Below are positions 1 to 11,709 of a stretch of 64,000 bases of DNA, piece after piece. This DNA is from Stichopus chloronotus (Eukaryota; Echinodermata; Holothuroidea; Aspidochirotida; Stichopodidae), in assembly GCA_021234535.1 (NCBI GenBank), contig CM037849.1, forward strand, positions 12,319,526-12,383,525, in the 5' to 3' direction. Numbering within the stretch: position 1 is the first letter of the stretch; each line of letters begins with the position of its first letter. Below the pieces are notes generated by a model. The model did not search any database, was not told the origin of the DNA, and saw only the letters and a list, made by a program, of their open reading frames with translations. Made by a program: the position numbers and the translations under genes.

Positions 1-152
1 TTATTCTTCTCAAAAGATGCAACATGAGATTTTTTTTCCTTTAGATACATCCCTCATCTAAAAAGTTAGTTTTAAAGTAAAAATTGATTTTTTATCCTTT
101 AAAGTTAATGAAACTGGTCATGAAATATTGCTACCATGTTTGTTTTTACTAG

Positions 153-414
153 ATTTTACAAAAGCGAAGTAGTGGATCCCTCACTTTCTACCGTGACTGG
201 AATGAATATAGAAACGGTTTCGGAAGTTCAGATGGAGATCACTGGCTTGGAAACGATAAGATGCACAAAGTCACAAACCAGAAAACATACCAATTACGTA
301 TAGAGACGACAAGCAGTGATGGGTCATTATATCACTCAAGTTACTCCAGTTTTAGGATCAGTGACGAAAGCCAAAAGTACGAACTATCGTTGGGTAGCTA
401 CGATGGAAATGCTG
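153..414 (+). CDS. Copy 1 exon: FBG middle part
   Basis: The acceptor is a pyrimidine tract ending in ACTAG at 148-152 and the donor is GTATGT at 415. The exon is 262 nt, enters in phase 0 and leaves in phase 1, as do the matching exons at 17868, 45688 and 54630. It opens with ILQKRSSGS, the usual post-WTV segment of FBG domains. Confidence 0.88.
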
Positions 415-1875
415 GTATGTATTTTCAGAATTCAAATCTCTTGCTTATTTCTATACTTTGTTAAGTACTTCACTTTGATTGGTGTAATATTTCGTGTTGT
501 TGTCAATTGACTTTCTTTTTACATTTTTTTTTCACTTTAAAGTAAGTTTTGCATAGACTGAATTTACTGTTCAGTTTAATTCTTACACAAAGTAGCTATA
601 TTACATTTCTGATTATTTGATATAATAATGTAACTTATTACACAATTTGCCATACTAAATCTTTTTCTCTATCACGAAGACGAGACACATTAATTTGAAT
701 ATAATGTTGTTCTCCACTGAATAAATGCTCCTACAATTTTATATGGTTTCATGTATTTATACAATCAGATCAATTACCTATTGGAACATCACCGTATGTA
801 AACTTTTTTTATTATATTTTAGCTTTTTACTAAAATATAGCCAGTTTACCATCATGGTGGTTTCTGAAAACGGGGAAGGTATAGCAATAACAATATAAAA
901 CATATTCAGCAACTTTGAGAAGACCTTGTCATGTATATCTTATTACACACATTTTGCTTTTGTTTGATTGTTTTTGTGTAATGTCCTCTGTCTTGGTGCA
1001 GCCCATAAATTTCAATGTAGAACCACTTTGAAAGAGAGCACAGTTCAAATTACAATGTAGAAATATATCCAGTCACCTGACCACATTTGTTTGCTTATTT
1101 GGGGGAGGCGTTCAATTAGATATGTACTGGAGATAATTAAGAGTGTGCAGTAGAATTAAATTGATTATTACCCGTAACACATTTCCATGATTTTAACCAA
1201 GATAAACTGAAAAACTAACTGAACTACAATAAACCAAACTGACAGATGTAATCAATTCACTGAAAACTCTTCAAAAATAACTAGACGAATGACAGAACAG
1301 AGAGATTGTTGAAATTATGCAGTATAAGAAAAGAAATAGATATATATTAAAACAAGAATTTTCACAAATTTTTATATTACGCTGACATATTTGCAGGTAA
1401 AAATGCTATGGGAGCAAGTTCAGGATATCGGTTCAGTACGCATGATCAGGACAACGATGGATCGAGTACCTTCGACTGTGCAGAAAAACACCGAGGTGGA
1501 TGGTGGTATCCAGACGACAGTAGCACAGGCACGACTGAGAACTGCTACTCATTCAGCAACAGAGCAGCTACTGGCAGCTACGAGTACTCGGACTGTTATT
1601 GTTGTAATTATAACTTTAATTACTGCCGTGACAATTGTTATCATTATTATTACCATTACAAATGTACTAACTGTGACGGCTGCTCTGGTATATATATATA
1701 TAGGAGGTGTCGTAGCAAGAATCAGATTTACGAGACAACTCACTACTCTTGTGGCTACTCGAATCTAAATGGTGATTACCAGTACAATGACTACCGCGGT
1801 ATTTTCTGGAAGAATCTCACAGGATCTGACTGCGGCATCACAGCAACAATTATGAAAGTACTTCCAGCAGAATGA
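153..1875 (+). CDS. Fibrinogen-related protein, copy 1 (3' part of gene)
   Basis: This is the C-terminal part of a secreted fibrinogen-domain (FBG) protein, a family that acts in invertebrates as pattern-recognition lectins. Two exons are visible, 153-414 and 1397-1875, joined by a phase 1 intron. The first encodes the FBG core with the motifs FYRDWNEYRNGFG and DHWLGNDK. The second encodes the calcium-site region (FSTHDQDND), the CAEKHRGGWWY motif and the CGYSNLNG motif, and ends in a TGA at 1873-1875. The signal peptide and N-terminal FBG exon must lie left of the window. The part between WWY and CGYSNLNG is 80 residues, against 21 in copy 3 at 58481-58788; the excess is rich in Cys, Tyr and Asn. 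No stop or frameshift is seen, so the gene may be functional. The family call is secure; the ligand is unknown. Confidence 0.85.
415..1396 (+). other. Intron of copy 1
   Basis: This is a 982-bp AT-rich intron with standard GT and AG ends. Nothing else was recognised in it. Confidence 0.75.
1397..1875 (+). CDS. Copy 1 exon: FBG C-terminal part with Cys-rich insertion
   Basis: The acceptor is TTTGCAG ending at 1396, and phase 1 is maintained. The exon encodes the P-subdomain of FBG, including the acidic calcium-binding DQDND stretch and WWY. Codons at about 1561-1728 form an insertion with nine extra cysteines, many tyrosines, and DNA resembling ATT/GTT and TA simple repeats. The reading frame stays open to a stop at 1873. 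Confidence 0.85.
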
Positions 1876-2414
1876 GAAACGTTATAAACATGGTTTAAAA
1901 ACTGAAATCATCCTGTTTGAATTATATTTGCAAATTTTATTTTATCAAGTTTACGAATACAAAAGGCGTGTATCGTCACTCTGTCCTTTTTTGTAGGTTT
2001 ACTCTCAGACCACTAACGATTGGATAAAACAGATTAAGAGATCTACTGTCAGACTATTAAACTTGTGGCAAATTCAACTGACATCACATGACCTCTTGGA
2101 TTAACCAGGCGCTAGTTGGTAATCATTACAGTGGTAGCTACAAAGTGATCACTAGACTTTCCAAGTTTGACATGTAATGAGCACAATATAAAGCTTTGTT
2201 TTCGTCTATGAAGTAATTGTTTGTGAACTGCAGTGATTAAATTGTTGGTTGGTCACACTACCTACGAATGTCAATCAATGTGTGGCATTGTGTCTTTTTC
2301 TTTCGAACATTTTGACTCATCTCATTGACATTACATATATGTTTGGAGCGACGAACACTCATACATGATTAAATAAGGAAATTATCGCACCGGAATACGT
2401 TTCATCATGACCAA
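1876..2414. other. 3' flank of copy 1
   Basis: AT-rich, no coding signal. No AATAAA signal is seen close to the stop codon, so the end of the transcript cannot be placed. Confidence 0.5.
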
Positions 2415-4911
2415 ATAATAATAATGATAATAATGATAATAACAATATTTTTTTTATTTTCACCTCCGTTTATTGATCATCGTTTCTAAAGTGTTTTTCA
2501 ATAGCAAATATTTACATAAGAATCCAAATGTTCATACAAGTATCAAGCAACGTCCGAAGAAATACAAATTCAAATGATTGTACATTAAGTAATTTGTACA
2601 TTAAACGACCTACATAAAATAGAATAATGAAAGAAATGTTTACTTTTGCTTCTTTTACATATCTGCTTTTCAACCTCTGATAGAAATTTTAGTTTATAAG
2701 AAAACTCGTTATTATTAGGAATTTCGCCTTTTTGTTTGCATTGGAATATGTAATACTTTAAATGCAAAATAAGAAAATTGAAAGGATGTTTAATATATCT
2801 ACAATAACCAAAGAAAATATCTTCTTTTGACAAATAAATTGACGATCCAAAAACCAATGTTCTACGTCTAAAATAAAAGAAGATACTATGTGGCAGCTCC
2901 AAAACAAATGATCTAACGTTTCTTCTTCTCTTTTACAAAAAGTACAAAGGGGACTTTCAATTAAGTTCATAAGAAATAATAATCTGTTCGTACGAAGAAT
3001 ACGGTGAATAAAACGAAACTGAAAAAACTGAATTTTAACTTCACGAACAGAATAACAGGGGCAGCGAAAAATCGATTCACACGTTTTTTCGTCATATTGA
3101 AAAAAGTTATTCCATTCTGAGACTGCCTTTATATTGCACTCTAAGTTTAAGATGTAATTATCATAGATGAATTTTGAAGCACGTAAAGTGGCCCTAAATG
3201 TATGTAAGAGATGTTCGTTGTAGTTCTCAATGATATCAACATCTAAATTATACGCAACTTTCCAATGAACCGGTATCGCCTTTATAATACTCCAATATAT
3301 CGTGAAAGGACATCGCAGTAAATTATATCTATTTATAAAACCATTATAAGAAATTTGCCGTACCATCACGATTTAAAAGATCACTTACGTAAATAATTCC
3401 CTTTTCAAACAAAAAACGATAGAAGATAATGTTATTATTGACTTTAATACAAGAATTATTCCAAATAATTTTATTATCAAATTGAGTGTCTGGGACTTTA
3501 AACGACACACCTTGCCATGATTTAACAACATCAGCAATAAATTGATTTTTAATCATAACGTCCCCATTCTTACAATTACAATTGAAAAGAAAACTTTTAC
3601 CATATCGAGAGAGAAAATAATCAAAAAACAGCTTCCAGTGACTTGGTCTTTCATTAATATAACAATGAACCGATAGTGCATTTTAAACCTGCAGGAAAGA
3701 AGTCTAGATGGATTACATTCAGTCCCCCGCGCCTAATGGGATTAGTGATAGTCAGCCGATTATTTGTTTCTTGTTTGTTACCCCAAATAAAATTAAAAAT
3801 TATTTGATTAAGCTTACGAATAAAAGTCTTTGGAGGATTTGCAAGGAAAAGGAAAACAAGTTGAGATAGATCGAACGTTTTAATAAGAATACTTTTACCA
3901 ACAGGATTAAGGTCCCTCATAGACCATAAGTTACGTGAATGTTTTAGCCGAGAGCTTGGGTGGAAAATTAAGAGTAAAAAGGTCCTCGCGATTAGTAGAA
4001 AAAGAAACCCCTAACAAAGTAACCGGACCTTTTGACCAGGTCACTGGAAGATCATTAATAAATGCTGGTTTACAGTTAACATAGGGACCTAACGGGAACA
4101 AAATCGACTTATCATAATTAATCTTTAAACCGGAAACGACGTAAAAATTTTCAAGTGTACGAATAACTTCTTTAAGAGAATCGGCGGTATCATCCAAAAG
4201 CAATGTCGTATCATCGGCATACTGTAAAAGTTTTACTTCATTATTAAAAATGCTAAGACCTCTGATAACATTGTTATGAAAAATTACCTGAGCCAAAACC
4301 TCAGCACAAAGTAAGAAAAGATAGGGGCTAAGTTGGCAACCCTGACGTACCCCCCTTCCTAAGATAAAGTCACCCGAAGAATACCCATTATTGAAAACTC
4401 GGCTGGAGTTTTTGTGGTGAAAAGTCTTGATCCAACGAATTAAATTATTACCAAACTTAAAAGCATGTAAAGTATCATACAAAAAGTTCCAGTCAATTTC
4501 ATCAAAAGCTTTCTCAGAATCTAAGAGAAAAATGAAAGTAGCTTTATCAAAAGTAGAACAATGCTCAATAAGATCAAGGGTAAATCTAATATTTTCACTT
4601 ATAAACCTTCCTTTAAGGAAACCAGTTTGTTGATGACCAATAAGGGAAGGCAAGACAAGCTTCATGCGATTAGCAAGAGCCTTAGCACCAATTTTGTAAT
4701 CAGAATTAAGTAATGAAATAGGTCTAAGATTTTTCAGCATGGATGGATCCTTACCAGGTTTGGGAATAGGAGTAATTACACAACGTCTCTGCTCGGTGGA
4801 AAGGTCTCCAATAAACAAAGGAAAATTTAGAGAATCAACCAAAAATATCAATCCCTGGTAGTTATCGGTGTATATTGAATCAGTGACAGCAAAAACTGTG
4901 TAATCAAACAT
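2415..4911 (-). mobile_element. Decayed L1/Tx1-like LINE, 5'-truncated
   Basis: Reading the minus strand from 4911, the first 327 codons encode a non-LTR reverse transcriptase with the motifs VITPIPKPGKD, LRPISLLNSDYKIGAKALANR (RT-1/2), the catalytic LLDSEKAFDEIDW (motif A), GVRQGCQLSP and LQYADDTTLLL (YADD box). Downstream segments give the typical L1/Tx1 thumb and C-terminal region (GKSILIKTFDLSQLVFLF, FIWGNK, GGLNVIHLDF) and a terminal zinc knuckle CTFCKREEETLDHLFWSC near 2900-2960. The frame breaks at least four times (near 3948, 3685, 3360 and 2790), so it is dead. No endonuclease or first ORF is present, meaning 5' truncation. The 3' end is marked by an ATAAT/ATG-rich tail at about 2415-2445. 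The clade call is from motif style only. Confidence 0.85.
3931..4911 (-). pseudogene. LINE reverse transcriptase core
   Basis: This is the longest open piece of the LINE, covering RT fingers and palm. The catalytic aspartates of motif A and of the YADD box are present, so the core decayed recently compared with the flanking frames. The first residues do not resemble an RT N-terminus, so the element boundary lies near 4911. Confidence 0.85.
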
Positions 4912-7759
4912 ATCCTTGTTTATGTGGCAGGAATTTACCTAAGGATGGAGACTGTAGTCTGGACTCAAAACAAAGTGGGATTACCTCGATTATAATTCTC
5001 CCTACAGGACTACAAGTCACGAAATGATAGCAACGTATCTAATCACACTAACTTATACACACAACTCCCAACCCACCCACATCTTCCACTCCCCTTTTAC
5101 CCCCCCTCTCATAAAAGTGAACTCCATAGTTCAACTTTTTCATCGACATGTAAGCTTACAAAATAAAAATTCCGACAGACGGTTTCACTTCAAACTCCAA
5201 CATTAATCGAGTTACCACAATGGTTGTAGTGATACCTATGTGAAGTGTAACCTTTCTCAAAACAGAGTTTTGCATACTCTTTGTTTCGAGAAATCGTGCA
5301 CAACGTTTAAGGTAGTTACATTTATGGTGGGCATTAGGTATATGGTTGGTATTACATTACGGTTTATACATGTGGACCGTTTGCTGTAATGAAAACTGAA
5401 ATAACGCAATAACTTACCAGAAATTACAATCTATGGAACCGCTTTAAGCTGGAGAAAAACTTGAAAAGTCGAAAGTGCCTATTACCTGACTACACTCATT
5501 CTAAAGTTGGTCCCAAGTGATTACAAATCTGAATGGTTTCTCGTTTTAATGTGTGTAACGTATACAATACATAAACTGTACATTAAAGGGGCTCATTGAG
5601 TTGTTATCGATGAGTTTGTGATGATTTTGAAGGTATATAGATATACACACACAGAAAATATAACAATCGTCTTTTACGGAGTCATTTATGTCCCTTTGTA
5701 TATGACACTGTACATGGGAATCCTCTTAGTTTGATCATTTGTCAACAGGATGTGAAAAAAGCTTAACAGCTTTAGGAAAATTCACAGAACAAGTCAACGA
5801 TCCTCTGTAAGTCAAAGACAATATTGTTTTTGTTATCTGTGTTGTCAATAGGTGTGCAGTTGTTTCTCATTTGTACATGGATGCACATGCACCTGCATAT
5901 ACTGTACCAGTAATTAGCTATAACCTGCAGGTGCAAAGATCAAGGGGAAAGACTCAGTTATATCCAGTTCTCAATCGTTGTTCATCTGTTTCCAGTGCAG
6001 AGTTCTAAGTTATCCATCGAAGTCCATTCAAACTACCTTCTCTTTAGCATATCCGGAGGATTTGCATATTTGTAACGACAAGGGGGGTCTTTTTGTTTTG
6101 ATGACTATCTTGAGCTTAAGGCTTAATTAGAAAATTAACCCTAAATATTTCTCAAAACAAAGGAAGTAGAAGACTTTCGTGCATGGAAAAATCAGTAACT
6201 GACATGTTCTTGTAATGCAAAGAATGAACTTGATGATATCTGCTGTTCTGATTTACAAAACAGTAACACTGAGGGTGTCCGTGTTGGGGTTCACCGATAG
6301 CAAGTTTGAGATTTCTCTCCTTCTTTTTATCACAGATATAGAAATTTAACGCCAGTTTAAAATGCTCCTTTTTTTCTGCTGCCAACTGGCACATCTTTGA
6401 TTAGTTTGATTTGATTAGTATTTGTACTGGTCTTAATTATTTCATACGAATGTAACAGTATCCCTTACTTTGACAGTTGGACATATTATTTTGAAATAAG
6501 ACGTATGACCCCTTGATTTTACAGCCTTGGCAGCTCTTAGGAAAATTAATAATAAACACCTTGAATAGTTTACATTTTTTAACAGCATTGTTCGAAATTC
6601 TGCCCTTTTCTCTTGTTTTGCATATTTCAATCGCCAGTTATCAGTATGGGAGAAGTGCCGCCTCGTTTTTTGAGGCGATCTTGGGTCATCCTGGCCTCCT
6701 TTTTCAACTGAAGGCTGTCTTGGGTCCCCCCCCCTCCTCCCCGTCCCCCTTTTGGAGAGTGACAAGCTTCTGTATGATGCCTTGGAGACAGGGAAGGCTA
6801 TGATTGAACTCAATGAAACAATGTCAATCATTGTATGTCACGGATTAAAGGTCAACTCTCTATATCAGACAAAGACTGGAATGAGATTCGTAAAATAAAA
6901 CATCCTGTTGTATACATAATGATGATATGAGCAGAGGAGGGAGTCAAGAGGCGAGAAGGAATGTGTAGAGGAGGATGAGAAGAGAACATGTATAGTGGAT
7001 AACGAGAGAAATGTTGCAAATATGAATGAATGCCCGAAAATGGGAAACGAATGGAAGCAAACGTGAAAATAAGCGACATGAGAATAAAATAATAGCACAT
7101 GGAGGAAAAACGTAACCAAAAAAGATAATAAAATGGGAACAAAATGAGAGTAAATGAGAGGGAAAGGTAGCAAATGGGAAAATGAGAACAGAAATACGCA
7201 TACACTTATTGCTCGAGATTGTTATCGAACGTTTCACAATGCACCATATGTAGTATGCCCACCCTTGTTTTGGTCACACGACGTTTGTTGACACTCATGT
7301 GTACAAAGTATGAAGAGGGGGGGGGGAGAAAGTTATGCTCAAGGGTTTGGCGGGTAGAGTTGTACAAGAGCAGGTAGAGTAGGTAATTTTAAGGAGAGGA
7401 GGAGTTCCTTAAAGGTAAGTCAGTCTGTGTCCATACACGGTCCTTAAAATCTGTGTATAAACAAAAGTTGTCACTGTCGCAGCAAATATCGTCCGTGACC
7501 TGTGGGCCAGTACTCTTTCCTCAGGTGTGTATAAAATCCGTCGTAGCAACTCTCTGGTCTCGGTAAAATTTGAAAGAACAGCGTATGGTAAACAAAAGTA
7601 AATCTTATTCCAATGTAAACACTGTTAAAAACGTGAACCGTAAAATGTTAATTTGCAAAAAATAAACAAGAGGGTAATCCACGGAGTTGCGTATCTCATT
7701 GCCAACATGGACATTGATTTCAACACAGGGTCTGCACATGTGAATGTGTAATAATTTAT
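4912..7759. other. Non-coding stretch
   Basis: AT-rich with scattered short frames that look random. The only structured item is a small inverted repeat at 6658-6687. No gene is supported. Confidence 0.5.
6658..6687 (-). repeat. Small hairpin repeat, shared with 9343
   Basis: CGCCTC and GAGGCG arms surround a T-rich loop, followed by ATCTTGGGT. Read on the minus strand it matches ACCCAAGACCGCCTCG at 9335-9363, so this is probably a remnant of a dispersed element. Confidence 0.4.
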
Positions 7760-8540
7760 TGCACAATACTTACAAAACTTAATTGGTTTAATAGTTCTCA
7801 AAAATCAGCAAATTTCACTCTTTTTACTACAAAAGTGATATATCTTGAATATTTCATTCTCAGGTATGTTTTTGCAAAATTTTTGCTTTAAATACTCAAA
7901 TACTTCTCAAGATATGCTGGAAATACCAGTTTTGGGGCAAAATAGGCTTTTTGTCTCAAAAAGCAGCAAAGTTCACTCTCTTTACCATTACAGTAATATT
8001 ATGTTGAACAGTGTGTTCTCAGGTACGTACTTACAAAACTGTAAGTTAATTGATCTAATAGTTCTCAAGATATGCTGGAAATACAAATTTTGGGGCAAAA
8101 TTGGCTTTTTTCTAAAAAATCAGCAAATTTCACTCTTTTTACTACAAAAGTGATATATCTTGAATATTTCATTCTCAGATATGTTTTTGCAAATTTTTGC
8201 ATTAAATACTCAAATACTTCTCAAGATATGCTGGAAATACCAATTTTGGGGCAAAATTGGCTTTTTTGCTAAAAAATCAGCAAATTTGACTCAATTTACC
8301 ATACAACTAATACATCTCGCACATATTGGCATCATGTAAATGCTCAAACACTTCTCAAGATATGCTGGACATAACAATTTTGGTGCAAAATAGACTTTTT
8401 TTCTCTCAAAAATCAGCAAATTTGACTCGATTTGCCATACAACTAATACACCTTGCACACATTGGCATCATGCACAATTTAACAAGTTTCAACTTAATCG
8501 CTCATATGCTTTTCAAACTATTCTGGAAAAACTACAATTT
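7760..8540. repeat. Tandem satellite, ~135-158 bp units
   Basis: The core CTCAAGATATGCTGGA starts at 7906, 8064, 8220 and 8354, spacings of 158, 156 and 134 bp. Each core is followed by a segment like TTTTGGGGCAAAAT and then AATCAGCAAATTTCACTC. A partial unit lies at the left, and a decayed unit ends near 8540. Alternate units are more alike (about 7801-7925 and 8113-8240), suggesting a dimeric period near 314 bp. Open frames across the array are by-products. Confidence 0.8.
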
Positions 8541-8554
8541 GGACAGGTCCGGAC

Positions 8555-8607
8555 GCACACACACACACACCCGCACACAAGCACACACGCACACACATTG
8601 GCACGGA
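8555..8607. repeat. Imperfect CA microsatellite
   Basis: An ACACAC run interrupted by CCG, AAG and CGC. It produces a spurious Val/Cys-rich frame on the other strand. Confidence 0.85.
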
Positions 8608-10439
8608 CACGTTTTCATTTGTACCACCCAACAGGACCCTCCTGTACCCATAGTCACTCTACCATGGGGTACCCCTGGTGTGTTGCTACTCATCCACTCC
8701 AAGCATTTCCATGGCAACCATTCTCCCATGGGTGCACAATAAAATAGCCAAGTGACTACAATATCTCATCTAGCCCCCATAGGGCGATGAGATAATAAAG
8801 GAATACAAAAGGAGTACAGAAGTGTTCTGGTAACCAACATGTCGTGGTGACGTCACATCTATCTATCGTCATCATCATCATCGTGGCTTGTTGACAAAGT
8901 TGCTTGCGTACGTTTTCAATTAAGTTGTGTACACTTAGCCAGCAAACTCATAGCTTAAGGTAGCGCCTATCCCAGCCCCCTCCCCCGCCATCGTAGGAGA
9001 CAATCGACAGAGTGCTCCTTCCGTCCAAGCAAGAGTTTAGCGGCGCTTGGCTATTTCTGTGACGGGCGTGTTTGGGTACCTCACGTTACCCTAGCGTGAG
9101 ACTTTCTTCACCTCTTTCATTCTTCTCGATTAGTAAGTACATTTTCAATTTGTTGGAACCTTAACATTGTTTCTATCCATAGCAACATGTATCAAGGAGA
9201 TTCCCAAAAGTGCGCTCCCTCGAAAAAAAAAATAGTGCCTTCTCAATCCCTCAAATTGGGTGGTAATGTCGGAAGGGGGCGTCCTACAAAAAAGCCCCCC
9301 CCCCAAAAAAAAGAAGGAGGGGGAGGAAGGCGTTACCCAAGACCGCCTCGAAAAACGAGGCGGAGGTGTCTCGGCACTCATCCTACTACTGTTATCCTAA
9401 TAAACGACAAAAGATCACATCTGGAATGATGCAAACGACAACCTATATAACGATTTCACCCAACACTATCATTTGTTTCGTCTCCTTCAATGTCTTTCCT
9501 ACCATTGTATGAAGGTCTTGATAGTCAGTCAGTGACAGTTTTCAGAAACAAAAGGTTTACGTGCAGTGTAAATCTAATATGTTTTTCAATTCAAATAATG
9601 AAGAGAATGCGTTTCTTACCTTAAGTTTGCAGGTAGTTGTTTTAAAAATCTCGTAGTGTCAGATACAATTTCATGCATTCCACGAACAATTCAAAACTGT
9701 TTTGTTATAGACTCTTAATGACGAAACTCCAAAACGTGTAAAGTCACATGAATGCCCCATCACACACTATCACCCTCCCCCACCCGCCCAGCCACCCTTA
9801 AAATTTGTATTAGACCGACTCAGCTGAAAGTAAATTTCACTCAAAGATACATACGTGCATCCGATAATACAGCATGTTACGTCTTTGTGCTAATGTAGTC
9901 GATACACAAAGAAACAAAGGAGGCATCTTTCCATACTAGGCAGGTGGCAAGGCTGAAATGGTAGAATTAGATCAATATCTGAACGTAAAAAAAAAAAAAA
10001 AACCTGGAAAAAAAAATACAAAACTGAGTGAAAGTGAAAAACGGTGACATATGCGGATCTATGAGTTTTAGAAGACCAATGACATTTGTTAATTAATAGT
10101 TCTTTACCATATGTATTAACGCATACGAACTTGTATATATGTAATGAAGTAAAACATATGTAAATAGTTAATATTTTACCAAGTCCTTACACAATGTTAC
10201 AAGAACTGCGTTAAAATGGAAATGATTATTAAGAATTTAACATATTCTTATGGAGTGGTTATCCCTGCACAGTAAACGTAAATGAATCTCTTTAGCTGGT
10301 TGTCAATAGAGCTATGGTTGAAAAGTGTCTTCCGTTGTTATGTTTTCTGATTGTAAGTTTAGTTATGAACCATACCCATTGCGTAGCTTCACAAAGCAAA
10401 AGTATGATTGCAATAAATGTTTATCTCTGACTATCTTTT
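8608..10439. other. Non-coding stretch
   Basis: Contains C- and G-rich homopolymer runs around 9270-9325 and the hairpin at 9343. No gene is recognised. Confidence 0.5.
9343..9363 (+). repeat. Perfect 8-bp-stem hairpin
   Basis: CCGCCTCG and CGAGGCGG flank an AAAAA loop. The preceding ACCCAAGA is shared with the inverted relative at 6658-6687. Confidence 0.5.
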
Positions 10440-11709
10440 ATTACATTGCAATCATATTTAAATGGAAGCTGAATCTGATATATAAATGATAAATGATTCT
10501 AGAAAATATCACGTAACTGTATCGTAATTATTTGTGACTACCATTGTACGCAAAGGGTGATATTGCAACCCTGTTTCTCTCAGTCATGTATTTAACGCTA
10601 TTGCAACAATGCTAACTGGGACAATGGAAAGTATGTTTTTAACATAACTCTTGATCCTTCAGACAAAAAGGTCTTTTTAGGGACTAATTGTGGAAGACAT
10701 TACTAGAGTTACATTACATTTTTTTCTATCTTAAGTGAATTGCACATGCTTGGTGTGACTTTCCTTTTACCATTGAACCTTTTGGAAACCACATCATTTG
10801 GACAACTTGTTCATCCGTATGATAATTCGATTGTTATGCATAAAGTATTGTTTGAAAGAATATATATGAAAGCAGTTTGTTTGACGAATCAGCAATAACT
10901 ACAATCTCCGTTTTCAAATAAAGACATTCGTGCTAAACTGTTGGGTAAAAATACCCAAGTCAATTCAACAGCTAAATTGTTGGGTAACGTTTAATTCAAT
11001 TCAAATGTTTTTAGAGAGTAAAGTGATGGAACGACATGTTACCAATGTTAACTTGCTAAAGTTCCTATGAGCCACAATCATCAAGGTGAGAAAAGTTACA
11101 AATACTTTCTTCCACTACGTCGCTAAAAAGCATAACATGATCCTCTCTCCAAAGGTTCGCAGTGAATCACTTGAAAAGCTCTACCCGGGCGGCCTCGGTT
11201 ATGCAGCTTTCCCTCTGTCAGGCTATTAAAACTCCGTGGCGAAACCCTGTATTTCGATACACATGTATCTATGAGACTAAAAGTTTGCCTAATGTTGAGT
11301 ACTATATATCTATCTAAATTTAAGATTTGTACATTGTGTGAATTCTGTATCTAAAAGAAGGATAAAGATAGAACTTAAGTACCCCCAACGATATTAGAGT
11401 CAATGTAATGATTGATTAATCATTATTTAGAGAAGAGATCATGCTATGGAGAGTACGCATTAATAAGAAGAACATTTTCGTTAGAACATTCAATCATAAG
11501 AAAAAGAAAAATGTATAGAAAACATGCGAGGGGGATAAGCAGAATACTGACATGACAAAAAATGTGAATGAAGTCAATGAAGCAGTTTTTTATCCAAGCC
11601 AGATTAATGATTCCGGTATTTTGAAATTAAATTTTGATACAATTTTAGTCCAGAGGAAAATATGACTTTCTTTATTTCTTGATTTTTGTTTATTTGTTGC
11701 TAAAGCGTT
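10440..11709 (+). repeat. Direct ~1.3 kb duplication, copy A
   Basis: From ATTACATTGCAATCATATTT to TTGCTAAAGCGTT this segment aligns with 18949-20250 throughout, with many substitutions and small indels. Shared internal landmarks include CAAAGGGTGATATTGCAAC, GGGTAAAAATACCCAAG and CTCCGTGGCGAAACC. It is not coding. Together with copy B it flanks fibrinogen-related copy 2. Confidence 0.85.

Noticed and set aside
7760..8540. Regularly spaced repeats that might suggest a CRISPR array
   Set aside because: Units are 134-158 bp with diverged repeats and similar spacers in a eukaryotic genome; this is a tandem satellite.
8532..8729. Cys/Val-rich frame on the minus strand
   Set aside because: Produced by the CA repeat; no other support.
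9187..9429. Basic Pro/Gly-rich frame
   Set aside because: Composed of C, G and A homopolymers and a hairpin repeat.
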